Positions 49,037 to 56,451 of a stretch of DNA of 56,451 bases are shown here, piece after piece. Position numbers and translations under genes: made by a program. The notes below the pieces were generated by a model, which saw nothing but the letters and a program-made list of their open reading frames with translations, did no database searches and was not told the DNA's origin. Each line of letters begins with the position of its first letter. Within the stretch, counting starts at the first letter, position 1. The DNA lies in the IMG/VR virus record IMGVR_UViG_3300005663_000052, positions 1 through 56,451 of that record; one strand, 5' to 3'. This stretch comes from a virus.

Positions 49037-50009
49037 GGAATTCTCCGATTGCTTGCTGCGCTACCTTGTGCTGTTGTTGAATGGTATCGACGACAACAGA
49101 ATAGTCATGTCCCAAGCACTTCTCAATCGCCCCGTCAATTTGCTTGGCAATTTCTGGAGCTTCAATATCACACGGAGACTGCAAAGCTTCAGACATTCCC
49201 TTACCGCGAATATCTGTCTTGATGAGGATGCTCTTGGTACCAGCAATCAGGCTTGCGATATGGCTATGAACTCTAAACCCAATATGCAAATCGCTGTTGC
49301 GACACACCGATAACATCCTCTCGAATGAACCGGCAACTTCCACAATTTCAACGCCGTGTTGTCGACAACAAAGGATGAGATCTTCGTCCTCGCCAAAAAT
49401 CCCGTGATTGAATAAGCATTGGATCTTAGATACAGGGAACCGTTTTAGTAGATAGGAGAGAACATGATGATTCAACCTGGACCATCTGATAAATGGAGCA
49501 CCGCTGGAAAAAACAACGGTAGCGGGTTCTTCGCTCCTGAAGGAAATCTCGTCTACGTCGTTGTGAAACCAAGTAGAGCAACCAACAAAGGTTGAAGTCA
49601 CTCCCTTGCTCTGCAATTCTCGCTGAGTAACTTTGTCTCTGGTAACAATGACCATCTGCTTCAAGGCATCGACTATACCGTCTTTCAATGTTAGCGAATA
49701 AGCATCGGGATCTTTTTCAATGTCCCCCAGCCCAACACCCCATGCCACAACCGGCACCCTGACGGCATCCAGATCCAGGCCGTAAAAATCAAACACGCCA
49801 TTGCATATACACGGGCCGCCGGGAATCACCAGGCAGTCACTGGCGTTGATGACTTCTAGTTGCTGAGCAGTAAATGATTGCCTGCTCTGCTCGGCCGTCC
49901 AGCGGATTACGTCAAAGCCAGCGTCACGAAAGAGCTTGCTGGTAGATGCCACGATGAAATGGTCGCCAGCATTCTTCCGGGCTCCACTGAGAAGTACAAT
50001 TCTGGCCAT
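49002..50009 (-). CDS. Polysaccharide pyruvyl transferase family protein
   Basis: 335 residues. Marks of the family are LLSGARKNAGDHFIV near the start, CLVIPGGPCICNG, TRDKVTQRELQSKG and IGFRVHSHIASLIAG with the RxHxxxxA-type motif near the C-terminus. Such enzymes either add pyruvate ketals to polysaccharide or have been recruited for other sugar steps. Overlaps the next gene by 35 bases, suggesting coupled expression. Confidence 0.8.
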   Translation of the reverse strand: MARIVLLSGARKNAGDHFIVASTSKLFRDAGFDVIRWTAEQSRQSFTAQQLEVINASDCLVIPGGPCICNGVFDFYGLDLDAVRVPVVAWGVGLGDIEKDPDAYSLTLKDGIVDALKQMVIVTRDKVTQRELQSKGVTSTFVGCSTWFHNDVDEISFRSEEPATVVFSSGAPFIRWSRLNHHVLSYLLKRFPVSKIQCLFNHGIFGEDEDLILCCRQHGVEIVEVAGSFERMLSVCRNSDLHIGFRVHSHIASLIAGTKSILIKTDIRGKGMSEALQSPCDIEAPEIAKQIDGAIEKCLGHDYSVVVDTIQQQHKVAQQAIGEFHGSIVCPRQQF

Positions 50010-50678
50010 TCAATCGGCAATCCACATCCCATCGGCATCAAACCGCTTGCTGCTGAGTTCCTTAGCCAATTCAACGATTGACCAATCGATGTCTCGCTTT
50101 GCCGGTGGTGGTTTGATTCGTTTGAGGACAGTCAATCCGCAGCAATTCCGAAAATGTTTAACCATCTGCCATTCCATGGAAACAATCAATCCATCAACTA
50201 CAGCCTTCATACCCGGCAAGCCAGTTGAGCCGACTCTACCGCAATCTTCCGTGTCGTGGAGAATCAGCCAACGACCCACAGACGAAGCGTGCAGTTCCAA
50301 TTCAGCCGCCAGTTGAATGCCGTGGTGCCAGGTATCAATGAACAACAAGTCCGTTGGCTCGATCGGTTTGATGTCCAGGACATTCACGCAGTAGAATTCC
50401 CACTGCACTCCGCCGTCTCTGGCAATACGTCTGAAGTCATCCAGCGAGAACCAACAGTGAATGTCGTAGCTTGACAATTGCTCGGGACGGCTGGCCAGAA
50501 AGGCAACTGTGGAATTGCCGTAGTAGACACCGAACTCCGTGACTCGCTGGCACGACTCGGCGTAAGTTCTGAGCGTCGGGAGATGTTCCCAAATATCCGA
50601 AGGTGTCCTGCACCGCCGCTGATACTCAGGCGTCAAGGAAAGCAAGCTGCTGGAGACGCTGGCACCTGGTGTTTCCAT
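50010..50678 (-). CDS. Class I methyltransferase-like protein
   Basis: 222 residues. VTEFGVYYGNSTVAFL near residue 46 is the glycine loop of the methyltransferase fold (E-x-G-x3-G-xS), and DLLFIDTWHHGIQLA and LILHDTEDCGRV are later strands with acidic ends. It resembles the Methyltransf_24 and cephalosporin hydroxylase-like group found in surface sugar clusters. It overlaps the NeuB gene by 46 bases. Substrate unknown. Confidence 0.65.
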   Translation of the reverse strand: METPGASVSSSLLSLTPEYQRRCRTPSDIWEHLPTLRTYAESCQRVTEFGVYYGNSTVAFLASRPEQLSSYDIHCWFSLDDFRRIARDGGVQWEFYCVNVLDIKPIEPTDLLFIDTWHHGIQLAAELELHASSVGRWLILHDTEDCGRVGSTGLPGMKAVVDGLIVSMEWQMVKHFRNCCGLTVLKRIKPPPAKRDIDWSIVELAKELSSKRFDADGMWIAD

Positions 50679-51421
50679 TTTGGATAGCCACGAATGATGG
50701 GTGGAGCTTCGGCCCAGATGGCCTTTTCAATTTGCCGGCCGTAGTATACCAATGCCGCCAATTCATTCGGCGTGATGCTGCAAATATGATCGCTGCCGGG
50801 AAGTGTCTTGTCCAGGGTGAAATGCTTTTCGACAAAGCCTGCCCCACGGCCAATGGCTGCGAGAGAAACGCCGATACCTGGGGAATGATCGCTGATGCCA
50901 AAGTACGATGTGTGCGGATAGTGGCGTGGCTGAGACAAGTAATCGGCATACGTTGCAGGGTAGGCCGGCACACAGAATAGGTAATGGACGTTTGCCCATT
51001 TCCCTAAAAGACCATCTGCCTTTTCCGCATCAATCATGCCGAGCGAGGCATACACTGACTTGCCAGTACCAATGACCTTGCGTGCAAAGTCTGGCGTTTT
51101 TTTCAGGGTCCGCGACGCCAACTTGTACCGCCCGATGCCAGCACTCTCTGTCCAGCCGAATCGTTCGTCATCGAACACGGAGAAGAATGGTTCAATATTT
51201 TCTTCTTCGCACCAACCGAGGATCTGATCGAACACCGACCTTGAAATTGCACATCGCTTGCCTTCCGGAATCAACTCGGGTTCATCGGCAAAAACATCCT
51301 CGGGATCATAGAGCTGGAATTTTGCCAAATCGGCCCCTGCATTGGCGGCCTGCCGAATGAGTTCCCGGCACAAGTTCCAGTCGCCGTTGTGGTTGATTCC
51401 AATCTCAGCACAAATCAACAT
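50633..51421 (-). CDS. neuB: NeuB-type nonulosonate synthase, short form
   Basis: 262 residues from the ATG at 51421 (GGAGGC upstream). The TIM-barrel motifs of NeuB/SpsE are intact: ICAEIGINHNGDW, GADLAKFQLYDPE and, near the C-terminus, GISDHSPGIGVSL and GFVEKHFTLDKTLPGSDH with the C-terminal SITPNELA. It condenses phosphoenolpyruvate with an N-acyl sugar to give sialic acid or a relative. Usual size is 340-350 with a C-terminal SAF (antifreeze-like) domain; that domain is missing here, replaced by a short basic tail. Confidence 0.85.
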   Translation of the reverse strand: MLICAEIGINHNGDWNLCRELIRQAANAGADLAKFQLYDPEDVFADEPELIPEGKRCAISRSVFDQILGWCEEENIEPFFSVFDDERFGWTESAGIGRYKLASRTLKKTPDFARKVIGTGKSVYASLGMIDAEKADGLLGKWANVHYLFCVPAYPATYADYLSQPRHYPHTSYFGISDHSPGIGVSLAAIGRGAGFVEKHFTLDKTLPGSDHICSITPNELAALVYYGRQIEKAIWAEAPPIIRGYPKWKHQVPASPAACFP

Positions 51422-52106
51422 TCGTCTGCCTCCGATGCAAAAGGAACTCTGCCCAATCAACGTCCCGTTGGTCGTCAATTTCGACAACCTCGTCATAGCC
51501 ACAGATTATCCCGCGGTGTTCCATGCCGTCAAGGGATGTTCGATCTGCAAAGATCTGCTGGAGGGCTGTCGTTCGGTATACCCAGCCAACGGCCGTCTCC
51601 ATGTAGACTACAGGGAACTCCTGGGAAGGTATCCGCATGTTGCCGAGACAAAAATTGTGAATGCGGCTTCGGTAATCCGAATGACGCATCCGATACGGGT
51701 GATCTTGTGGCTGTGTCAAAACATTGACCATCTGGGCACGGGTGGCTACTAAGTGCTCAATCATTCGATCGAAAATTCTCGACGGCCGGATTGGAGTATT
51801 GGCGTAAGCCAGCAAAACACAGTCGTATTCACCGTCAGTCTCGCCGACGACAAATTCGAGCACCTTGAAAAGATCGAATTCCCGGGCTAAGTGGACGGGC
51901 TCTTCCAGCCATAAAGCACCTCCGGCTTCCGTGATTACCTGGGCTTCTGGATCATCGCTCACTACCACCACATCGGGCTGGTAGGAACAGGCAGCCACGT
52001 GTTCCAGCGTCCACCGCAGGCACGGCTTGCCGGCAATCATCATGGTGTTCTTGCCCGGCACGCGGGATGAGTTCTTGCGGCAGGGGATGACGGCGAGAAT
52101 TTTCAT
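51405..52106 (-). CDS. neuA: CMP-nonulosonate cytidylyltransferase (NeuA-like)
   Basis: 233 residues from the ATG at 52106. Opens MKILAVIPCRKNSSRVPGKN with the CTP-binding loop of NeuA/PseF-type enzymes, then VVVSDDPEAQVITEA, LLAYANTPIRPSRI (the usual LQPTSPLR site) and EIDDQRDVDWAEFL near the end. It activates a nonulosonate to its CMP form for transfer. The overlap with NeuB by 17 bases shows one transcription unit. It cannot be told whether the sugar is Neu5Ac, Kdn, legionaminate or pseudaminate. Confidence 0.85.
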   Translation of the reverse strand: MKILAVIPCRKNSSRVPGKNTMMIAGKPCLRWTLEHVAACSYQPDVVVVSDDPEAQVITEAGGALWLEEPVHLAREFDLFKVLEFVVGETDGEYDCVLLAYANTPIRPSRIFDRMIEHLVATRAQMVNVLTQPQDHPYRMRHSDYRSRIHNFCLGNMRIPSQEFPVVYMETAVGWVYRTTALQQIFADRTSLDGMEHRGIICGYDEVVEIDDQRDVDWAEFLLHRRQTNVDLC

Positions 52107-52116
52107 GGAGTTGCCC

Positions 52117-52422
52117 CTACTCGCTTCGGTCCCAAATGTCCAATAATCCAAATATCCAGTACCAAATGTCACCAAAGAAGTCCGACAAGGGTTCGCACGG
52201 AATTTGATAGATGAAGAACCTCATCAGAATCTCAGGTGGCAGCATCACATGTACAATTACGACCTCCCAGATATACACCCACCAACGTCGAGGAAATGGT
52301 GATTCTGATGTGTATTCGTACCACCGAAGGAACGGATAAAACACAAACAGGAGAAACGGACAGACCACAAGCACGAAAAAGAGAATCTTGAACGGCAGGA
52401 GAATGGCAGCGAAGATTTTCAT
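52117..52422 (-). CDS. Membrane protein of unknown function
   Basis: 101 residues, two or three hydrophobic segments (FKILFFVLVVCPFLLFV, VVIVHVMLPPEILMRFF) and a Trp-rich C-terminus (DIWYWIFGLLDIWDRSE). It precedes the sugar cassette. Not recognised. Confidence 0.5.
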   Translation of the reverse strand: MKIFAAILLPFKILFFVLVVCPFLLFVFYPFLRWYEYTSESPFPRRWWVYIWEVVIVHVMLPPEILMRFFIYQIPCEPLSDFFGDIWYWIFGLLDIWDRSE

Positions 52423-52652
52423 GGCTGGCGGTAGGGAAAGAGTTCGTTGAGTTGTGCCTGGCGTTTACGACACCCGCCGCAAGGTTTGATGCCGACGGCC
52501 TTGATGAGTTTTGCTACGGTATCTCCGAGCCCTTGGGAAGGGGCCTTCGGGCAGTTGCGGCGCGGCGGCTCGTCAGATTGGATGCGGTATGTCCAATTGC
52601 ATTGGGGGCACTGCCAGATGCCGTCAGTATTGAGTTGGAGAGGGCAATCCAT
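52419..52652 (-). CDS. Zinc-ribbon phage protein of the tail end
   Basis: 77 residues from the ATG at 52652 (TGATG overlap). WQCPQCNWTY and a later PPRRNCP near the middle, then KPCGGCRKRQAQLNELFPY. The last part is a small motif found at the end of many phage tail operons in varied hosts; function unknown. Probably zinc-binding. Confidence 0.6.
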   Translation of the reverse strand: MDCPLQLNTDGIWQCPQCNWTYRIQSDEPPRRNCPKAPSQGLGDTVAKLIKAVGIKPCGGCRKRQAQLNELFPYRQP

Positions 52653-53152
52653 CACAAAGCAGTCAGCAAGCAAGTTGCTGCACTTGTGTTACATTGATCA
52701 AGGAAGTGGCCGTCTGGCGGAATGGAATAACTGTTCCAAGATGCACAATCCATGTCGGCAGAAGTTTTCTTGAATCCCCATCTTCGCGTTCCACTACAAG
52801 TATTCATGCCTAACACCCGGATTTCATCGCTAGCATTCACAAGGGCATAGATTGCTGCTACACCACAGATTGTCGGAGCCAGATCATACCACCAAAAACA
52901 GCAACCGGAGCAGGCGCCCGCCCCAGTGCCGGCAGTAAGGATGTAGGTTTCATTGAAACCGTTGCATGATCCACAGCTACCATCAGTGATGCCCGAAATT
53001 ATCATTTGTATAGTTAGAGGCGTCGAACCAGTGCAATATCCGCAAGGACAAGGCAGAGAGCAGCAGCACGGATACCCCGGAGCAAACTCCAGCTTGGGAA
53101 TCCAAAGGAACGGACGCGGGAAAATCGGACGTGGCAGTATTAGGCGGGACAT
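52652..53152 (-). CDS. Cysteine-rich tail-region protein
   Basis: 166 residues from the ATG at 53152 (MSRLILPRPIFPRPF). It carries about 19 cysteines in clusters: PCCCSLPCPCGYC, GSCGSCNG, ACSGCCFWW, DQCNTSAATC. No enzyme motif is visible. The Pro-rich start and the Cys pattern suggest a structural tail protein stabilised by disulfides or metal. It overlaps its neighbour by 13 bases. Confidence 0.55.
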   Translation of the reverse strand: MSRLILPRPIFPRPFLWIPKLEFAPGYPCCCSLPCPCGYCTGSTPLTIQMIISGITDGSCGSCNGFNETYILTAGTGAGACSGCCFWWYDLAPTICGVAAIYALVNASDEIRVLGMNTCSGTRRWGFKKTSADMDCASWNSYSIPPDGHFLDQCNTSAATCLLTAL

Positions 53153-53760
53153 GAAATCTGCAACATCTCCCACTGGCCGTCAGTGTAGTTCCACATGAAT
53201 TCGCAGACAGCGTCATTGTCGCCGTCCCAATCGTGCTGATTCTGAACAGTCAACTCATCCGACGCAGCAGCAACAGGAACTATCCCCGACATCGCCACCA
53301 CGTTATCCACCGTAGCGGTTGCATCGGTATCCGCCAAGACCCCATCCAACAGCCCCTTGCAAATCGTCGGCCCAGGATCTCTCACCACCAGCACCACCCC
53401 GTTCGCATCGGCTGCCAGGGCAATGAACCCAGGGAAGTCGGCCGTCAATGTCCAATCGGAATCCGTTGGTCCACAAATACCCCCTTCATTGATCGTGCTG
53501 GTGGCCTTGGCATAGGCCGGCACGCCCATCGCCAAACTGCACTGGCCGTAAGCCCCGCTGGCCACATCCATCGGCCCATTCACGTAGATGAGTTTTGGCG
53601 GGGCGCCGGCTGTGAACTGCTTGGTCTGGACGACAGTCAGCTTCTCGACGGTGGCTGTCCCGTTGGCTTCCATTACCGCAAACGCATCCACCGCGGTGTT
53701 CGGAGTGAACGGGATGGAAATTGCGTAGGTTTGTGGAGAATCACCGAACACTGCTACCAC
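53140..53760 (-). CDS. Virion protein of unknown function
   Basis: 206 residues, Ala/Thr/Val-rich and probably beta-structured, starting MVAVFGDSPQTYAIS; includes WTLTADFPGFIALAAD and QNQHDWDGDNDAV. It lies between the hub gene and the Cys-rich gene. Probably a baseplate or fibre-type component; not recognised. Confidence 0.5.
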   Translation of the reverse strand: MVAVFGDSPQTYAISIPFTPNTAVDAFAVMEANGTATVEKLTVVQTKQFTAGAPPKLIYVNGPMDVASGAYGQCSLAMGVPAYAKATSTINEGGICGPTDSDWTLTADFPGFIALAADANGVVLVVRDPGPTICKGLLDGVLADTDATATVDNVVAMSGIVPVAAASDELTVQNQHDWDGDNDAVCEFMWNYTDGQWEMLQISCPA

Positions 53761-55412
53761 CTCCGAAATTTCGGTCGTCTCAGTTGCTTTTTGACTTTCC
53801 GTTGGAGTTTGTTAGCAGCCACCTGCTTTTCAACCCGCCTGCGTTCTCGATACGACAATGTCCGATGGAGAACTTCCATGTTCCTGGTAACCATCGTCGT
53901 GGCAAACTGCTTGCCCACCGTGAAAATGATCTGCTGGATTGCTCCGTCCAATTCAATCGGCCGCAGCCCCATGTAGACGATTGATTGCGGGAGTGTTTGT
54001 TCGTACTCTCGTTTTAATCCATCCAGGTAATGATCGGCTTCGCTTGCTATTTCCTGGAGATTATCAACAAGGAATCCTTCGACCTGGTAATTCGGGCCAT
54101 ACTTCGGGACCAGATTATGAACTAATTCATCGTGACTGACGTACCGTGTTTTTGTGCCGAAATTGCCCCCAAGATTTTCCGTCCGAACGAAATGTATCCA
54201 TGCCCATGTATCATCGGCTCTGACATTGCAAGCTGCACGCAACCGAAGCTGTGCATCCCCAGCTGTAATTTTGCCAGTCGTAGTGTTACGGTAAACTCGT
54301 TCACTAAATTTCACCACATTTGTTTCTGCGTCGAACTGATGTTCACGACGATAAGCACCAACCTCCTCCGTGTCGGTAGAATGTGGAGTTAGGACACTGG
54401 CCACATTTGTGTATGGAGGGCCGTAACCTGGCTCCCAGATTCCATATACCAATGCAGGGCGATTTCGCAACACACCATCTTCAACTTTCGTTAGGACTTG
54501 TTGTTCTTCTATGTCGAGTCGATCTAAGTGAAAGATTTTGTCGTCAAAACCCGGGACTTTCAATCCGGCACGCACATTTACCTGGTACCAGCGGAAGACA
54601 GTTTCCAGTGCCAAAACCTGAGCGGCCCATCCAAACTGGATGTGAACATTCTCGAAAGATAGAAGGTCCGCAGTTCCCCAACCGCCAACGGGAATGTAAC
54701 TCAGTGAAGCAATAGGCTTGATTGTTCCATCAAGATCTTTCCCTACTGCTAGCATGGGAAAGTCTACCTGGAATCGAGTCCGCCCGCAAATAATCGCAAT
54801 CGAATCGGGCCGCTCGGGAGGATCGATCGTCAGTGAGTTTTCGAGCACGCCGTCCAGTGGCAATGCTGAACCTTGCCCCGTTTTCCAAATTTTCACTCGA
54901 TTGTCCAAGCCAAGCACAATCCGACAGCCAAGATCATCGCAGATTTGAGCCAAAGCTTCCATGGGAGAATCATACTCCCATTCGATTTCTGGCTCAGCAT
55001 CATTGGGCATTTCCGCCAGGCTAAATCCTGTTTCACCAATGGCGGCGAAACACAACTCAGCCAACTGATGCGGTGTCTTCTCAAACCCCACCTTAAGCGA
55101 ACCATCATCTTCCCGGGTGTTATAGAAACCCGAGATTTTCCCCCACTTCCATTTCCATCGACGATCGAAGATCGACAGCCGCCAGACTTCCCCTTGGTTG
55201 TTCCGCTGGAGAGAACTGTAGTCAATCTTGCAGTCGGGGAAGTCTACTTTCTCGTCGCCGAAGAGAAAGGTGAGCGTACCACCTTCGCCGATGAAATTGA
55301 GCTGGGGCTTGATGGTGAGAGTGGCTACGGACGCGGAAATACCATGAACGAAGCTGATGGTTGCCTCGACAATGGATTCGATGCCTGGGAATGTGCATGT
55401 GCCTTGGAGCAT
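53754..55412 (-). CDS. Tail hub / baseplate protein (gpD-like)
   Basis: 552 residues. The first 200 residues run as beta domains (FPGIESIVEATISFVHG, KVDFPDCKIDYSSLQ) then DDLGCRIVLGLDNRVKIW, as in gpD/gp27-like hub proteins that build the ring at the tail tip. The C-terminus is strongly basic (RRRVEKQVAANKLQRKVKK). Its position at the far end of the tail operon supports a hub. Not confirmed by any invariant motif. Confidence 0.6.
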   Translation of the reverse strand: MLQGTCTFPGIESIVEATISFVHGISASVATLTIKPQLNFIGEGGTLTFLFGDEKVDFPDCKIDYSSLQRNNQGEVWRLSIFDRRWKWKWGKISGFYNTREDDGSLKVGFEKTPHQLAELCFAAIGETGFSLAEMPNDAEPEIEWEYDSPMEALAQICDDLGCRIVLGLDNRVKIWKTGQGSALPLDGVLENSLTIDPPERPDSIAIICGRTRFQVDFPMLAVGKDLDGTIKPIASLSYIPVGGWGTADLLSFENVHIQFGWAAQVLALETVFRWYQVNVRAGLKVPGFDDKIFHLDRLDIEEQQVLTKVEDGVLRNRPALVYGIWEPGYGPPYTNVASVLTPHSTDTEEVGAYRREHQFDAETNVVKFSERVYRNTTTGKITAGDAQLRLRAACNVRADDTWAWIHFVRTENLGGNFGTKTRYVSHDELVHNLVPKYGPNYQVEGFLVDNLQEIASEADHYLDGLKREYEQTLPQSIVYMGLRPIELDGAIQQIIFTVGKQFATTMVTRNMEVLHRTLSYRERRRVEKQVAANKLQRKVKKQLRRPKFRRW

Positions 55413-56311
55413 CAGACCGATGTGAAGGTAATAGTTTTGTGAGGCGGCTTCCAGATGGTCACATCTTGCAGCGTCGTTTGCTCCAAGTCGATGCCATTGG
55501 TCTCAACCAACACGCCATTGGGATCACGGTACTTGGCTTTGCCGTACAGATTGACGTTGGTAATCGTCTGAGTTTTCATCGAACGAGCGTGATCGAAGTC
55601 GCCAGCATTCTGAACATCCAGCGTTGTGATCGTGCCGCTGGAATCATCGAACACCGTACCGCTCATCGTCAAGAGAGTGACAGTCGCCGTCCCGCGAATC
55701 GTCATCTCGCAACCAGCCCGTTGGTCGATGTTGGTGACGTCGCTTTCGAGTTCGACTTGTCCGCCTGATTGTTCGATGTTTCCGAAGGTAACACCCGCCC
55801 CAAAGATCACACGGGAGTCGCCGAGCACGGACTGTTGGAAACTGATCTTGCAAGCACCGGCCACGTTGGCAGATTCGCCGTCGAAAAACGCCACTCCGAC
55901 GTCACCCTTCATGCAGATGAATGAGTTGCTCGTGTTGGTTCCCTTCAGCAAGGTGGCCGGAATACCCGTCTCCTCTCGACTGCCGAAACCGTAGAGCGTG
56001 ACAGCCGCATCGTTGGCCAGGAAGTCCAGCATGATTCGGCCACTGCCGTTGCCTTCGCCTTCGCCGAGAATAACTGTTGTCGGACCCATCTGAAGATATC
56101 GCGGCCGGTACTCAACATATTTGGTAGTATCGCCAGTTCCTCTATCTACGTTGGTTCTCGGCAAACCAATCCTGCCAGAGTAACTCTGTTTCTGTGTGAA
56201 GCTGAGTGGTTGAATCGCTGCCAACGCATCCAAGTCGTACAGACAATCGACGTCCGAATTCTCGAAAACAACATCGTCACTCCCGGTGGGCATGGCTCCG
56301 GTCGACCATTT
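55412..56311 (-). CDS. Tail-associated beta-structured protein, 5' end replaced
   Basis: About 300 codons of phage-type sequence: [16 protein letters not shown], then [16 protein letters not shown] and a long run of short beta turns ([33 protein letters not shown]) typical of pectate-lyase-like or autotransporter-like beta helices. The recognisable phage part begins near 56311. The frame stays open to 56443, but bases beyond ~56311 belong to a nuoL fragment on the other strand, so the true N-terminus is lost. Likely a tail fibre or a surface-binding protein. Confidence 0.55.
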   Translation of the reverse strand, partial: KWSTGAMPTGSDDVVFENSDVDCLYDLDALAAIQPLSFTQKQSYSGRIGLPRTNVDRGTGDTTKYVEYRPRYLQMGPTTVILGEGEGNGSGRIMLDFLANDAAVTLYGFGSREETGIPATLLKGTNTSNSFICMKGDVGVAFFDGESANVAGACKISFQQSVLGDSRVIFGAGVTFGNIEQSGGQVELESDVTNIDQRAGCEMTIRGTATVTLLTMSGTVFDDSSGTITTLDVQNAGDFDHARSMKTQTITNVNLYGKAKYRDPNGVLVETNGIDLEQTTLQDVTIWKPPHKTITFTSV

Positions 56312-56451
56312 CGCCGCCGTGTTCGCGGAAGCGCCGACGGGTCTGACCACCGGGATGGCGACGGCGATCACGTTGCTGCTCTTCCTTGGTGCCGTCGGCA
56401 AGTCGGCACAGATCCCGCTGTACGTGTGGCTCCCAGACGCCATGGAGGGCC
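56292..56451 (+). CDS. nuoL: Fragment of NADH-quinone oxidoreductase subunit L (NuoL)
   Basis: The plus strand codes for a hydrophobic stretch ([18 protein letters not shown]) ending [14 protein letters not shown], the strongly conserved core of NuoL, a proton-pumping subunit of respiratory complex I. The frame is open to the right edge. It overlaps the phage gene on the other strand and the exact join lies between about 56295 and 56311. This is bacterial, not phage, DNA. Assembly chimera is the simplest explanation. Confidence 0.75.
   Translation, partial: MAPVDHFAAVFAEAPTGLTTGMATAITLLLFLGAVGKSAQIPLYVWLPDAMEG

Noticed and set aside
56292-56451. Integration of the phage into nuoL
   Set aside because: The integrase and its likely att site are 8 kb away, and the join falls inside a tail gene, so it is not a normal integration border.

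Overview
The window looks like a nearly complete genome of a tailed phage (about 56 kb, tightly packed, almost every gene on the minus strand) that infects a member of the Planctomycetes. The phage identity rests on a full head, packaging and tail module. The host guess rests on passenger genes typical of that phylum: a DUF1559 prepilin-like protein with an N-terminal FTLIELLVVVAIIG helix (36.0-35.1 kb), a YHKWLGIPP J-domain-like protein with a zinc ribbon (0.5-1.3 kb), and a solute symporter next to an Asp-box (sialidase-like) protein. Two tyrosine recombinases suggest a temperate lifestyle.

Layout, read in the direction of transcription (right to left). 56.4-52.4 kb: tail hub and cysteine-rich tail genes. 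52.1-48.4 kb: a sugar cassette (CMP-sugar synthetase NeuA, a short NeuB-type synthase, a methyltransferase-like protein, a polysaccharide pyruvyl transferase, a possible sialyltransferase-like protein). 48.1-44.2 kb: integrase, trypsin-like protease, thioredoxin-like membrane protein, small lipoprotein, tRNA-Met, and a CsrA domain fused to a zinc finger. 43.9-37.9 kb: recombination genes (DEDD exonuclease, Sak4-like ATPase, single-strand-binding-like protein, ERCC4 nuclease), interrupted by two long noncoding arrays of degenerate CC-ending pentamers. 37.9-31 kb: cargo (symporter, DUF1559 protein, Asp-box protein) and small genes. 30.6-28.6 kb: primase-helicase, followed by an intergenic region of 720 bp full of inverted repeats that resembles an iteron-type origin. 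27.9-22.8 kb: many very short genes linked by ATGA overlaps, with internal duplications. 22.8-0 kb: a short recombinase, terminases, beta-helix spike, portal, minor head protein, protease, glycosyltransferase, major capsid protein, connector proteins, a fibre with a signal peptide, tail tube, chaperones and tape measure, then a partial tail gene running off the left edge.

The two edges probably face each other across the phage map: the left-edge tail gene and the right-edge tail genes fit together in normal tail gene order. The last ~150 bases on the right do not belong to the phage: on the plus strand they read as a piece of respiratory NADH dehydrogenase subunit NuoL. No host DNA borders the 48 kb integrase, so an intact attachment site may lie near 48.05-48.36 kb.

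Points of special interest are the twin punctuated pentamer arrays, the CsrA-zinc finger fusion, the combination of nonulosonate synthesis genes with an Asp-box protein and a sodium symporter, the candidate origin, and the unusual number of phage proteins carrying Sec or lipoprotein signals. All functions are assigned by reading motifs and family resemblance; no database search was run.
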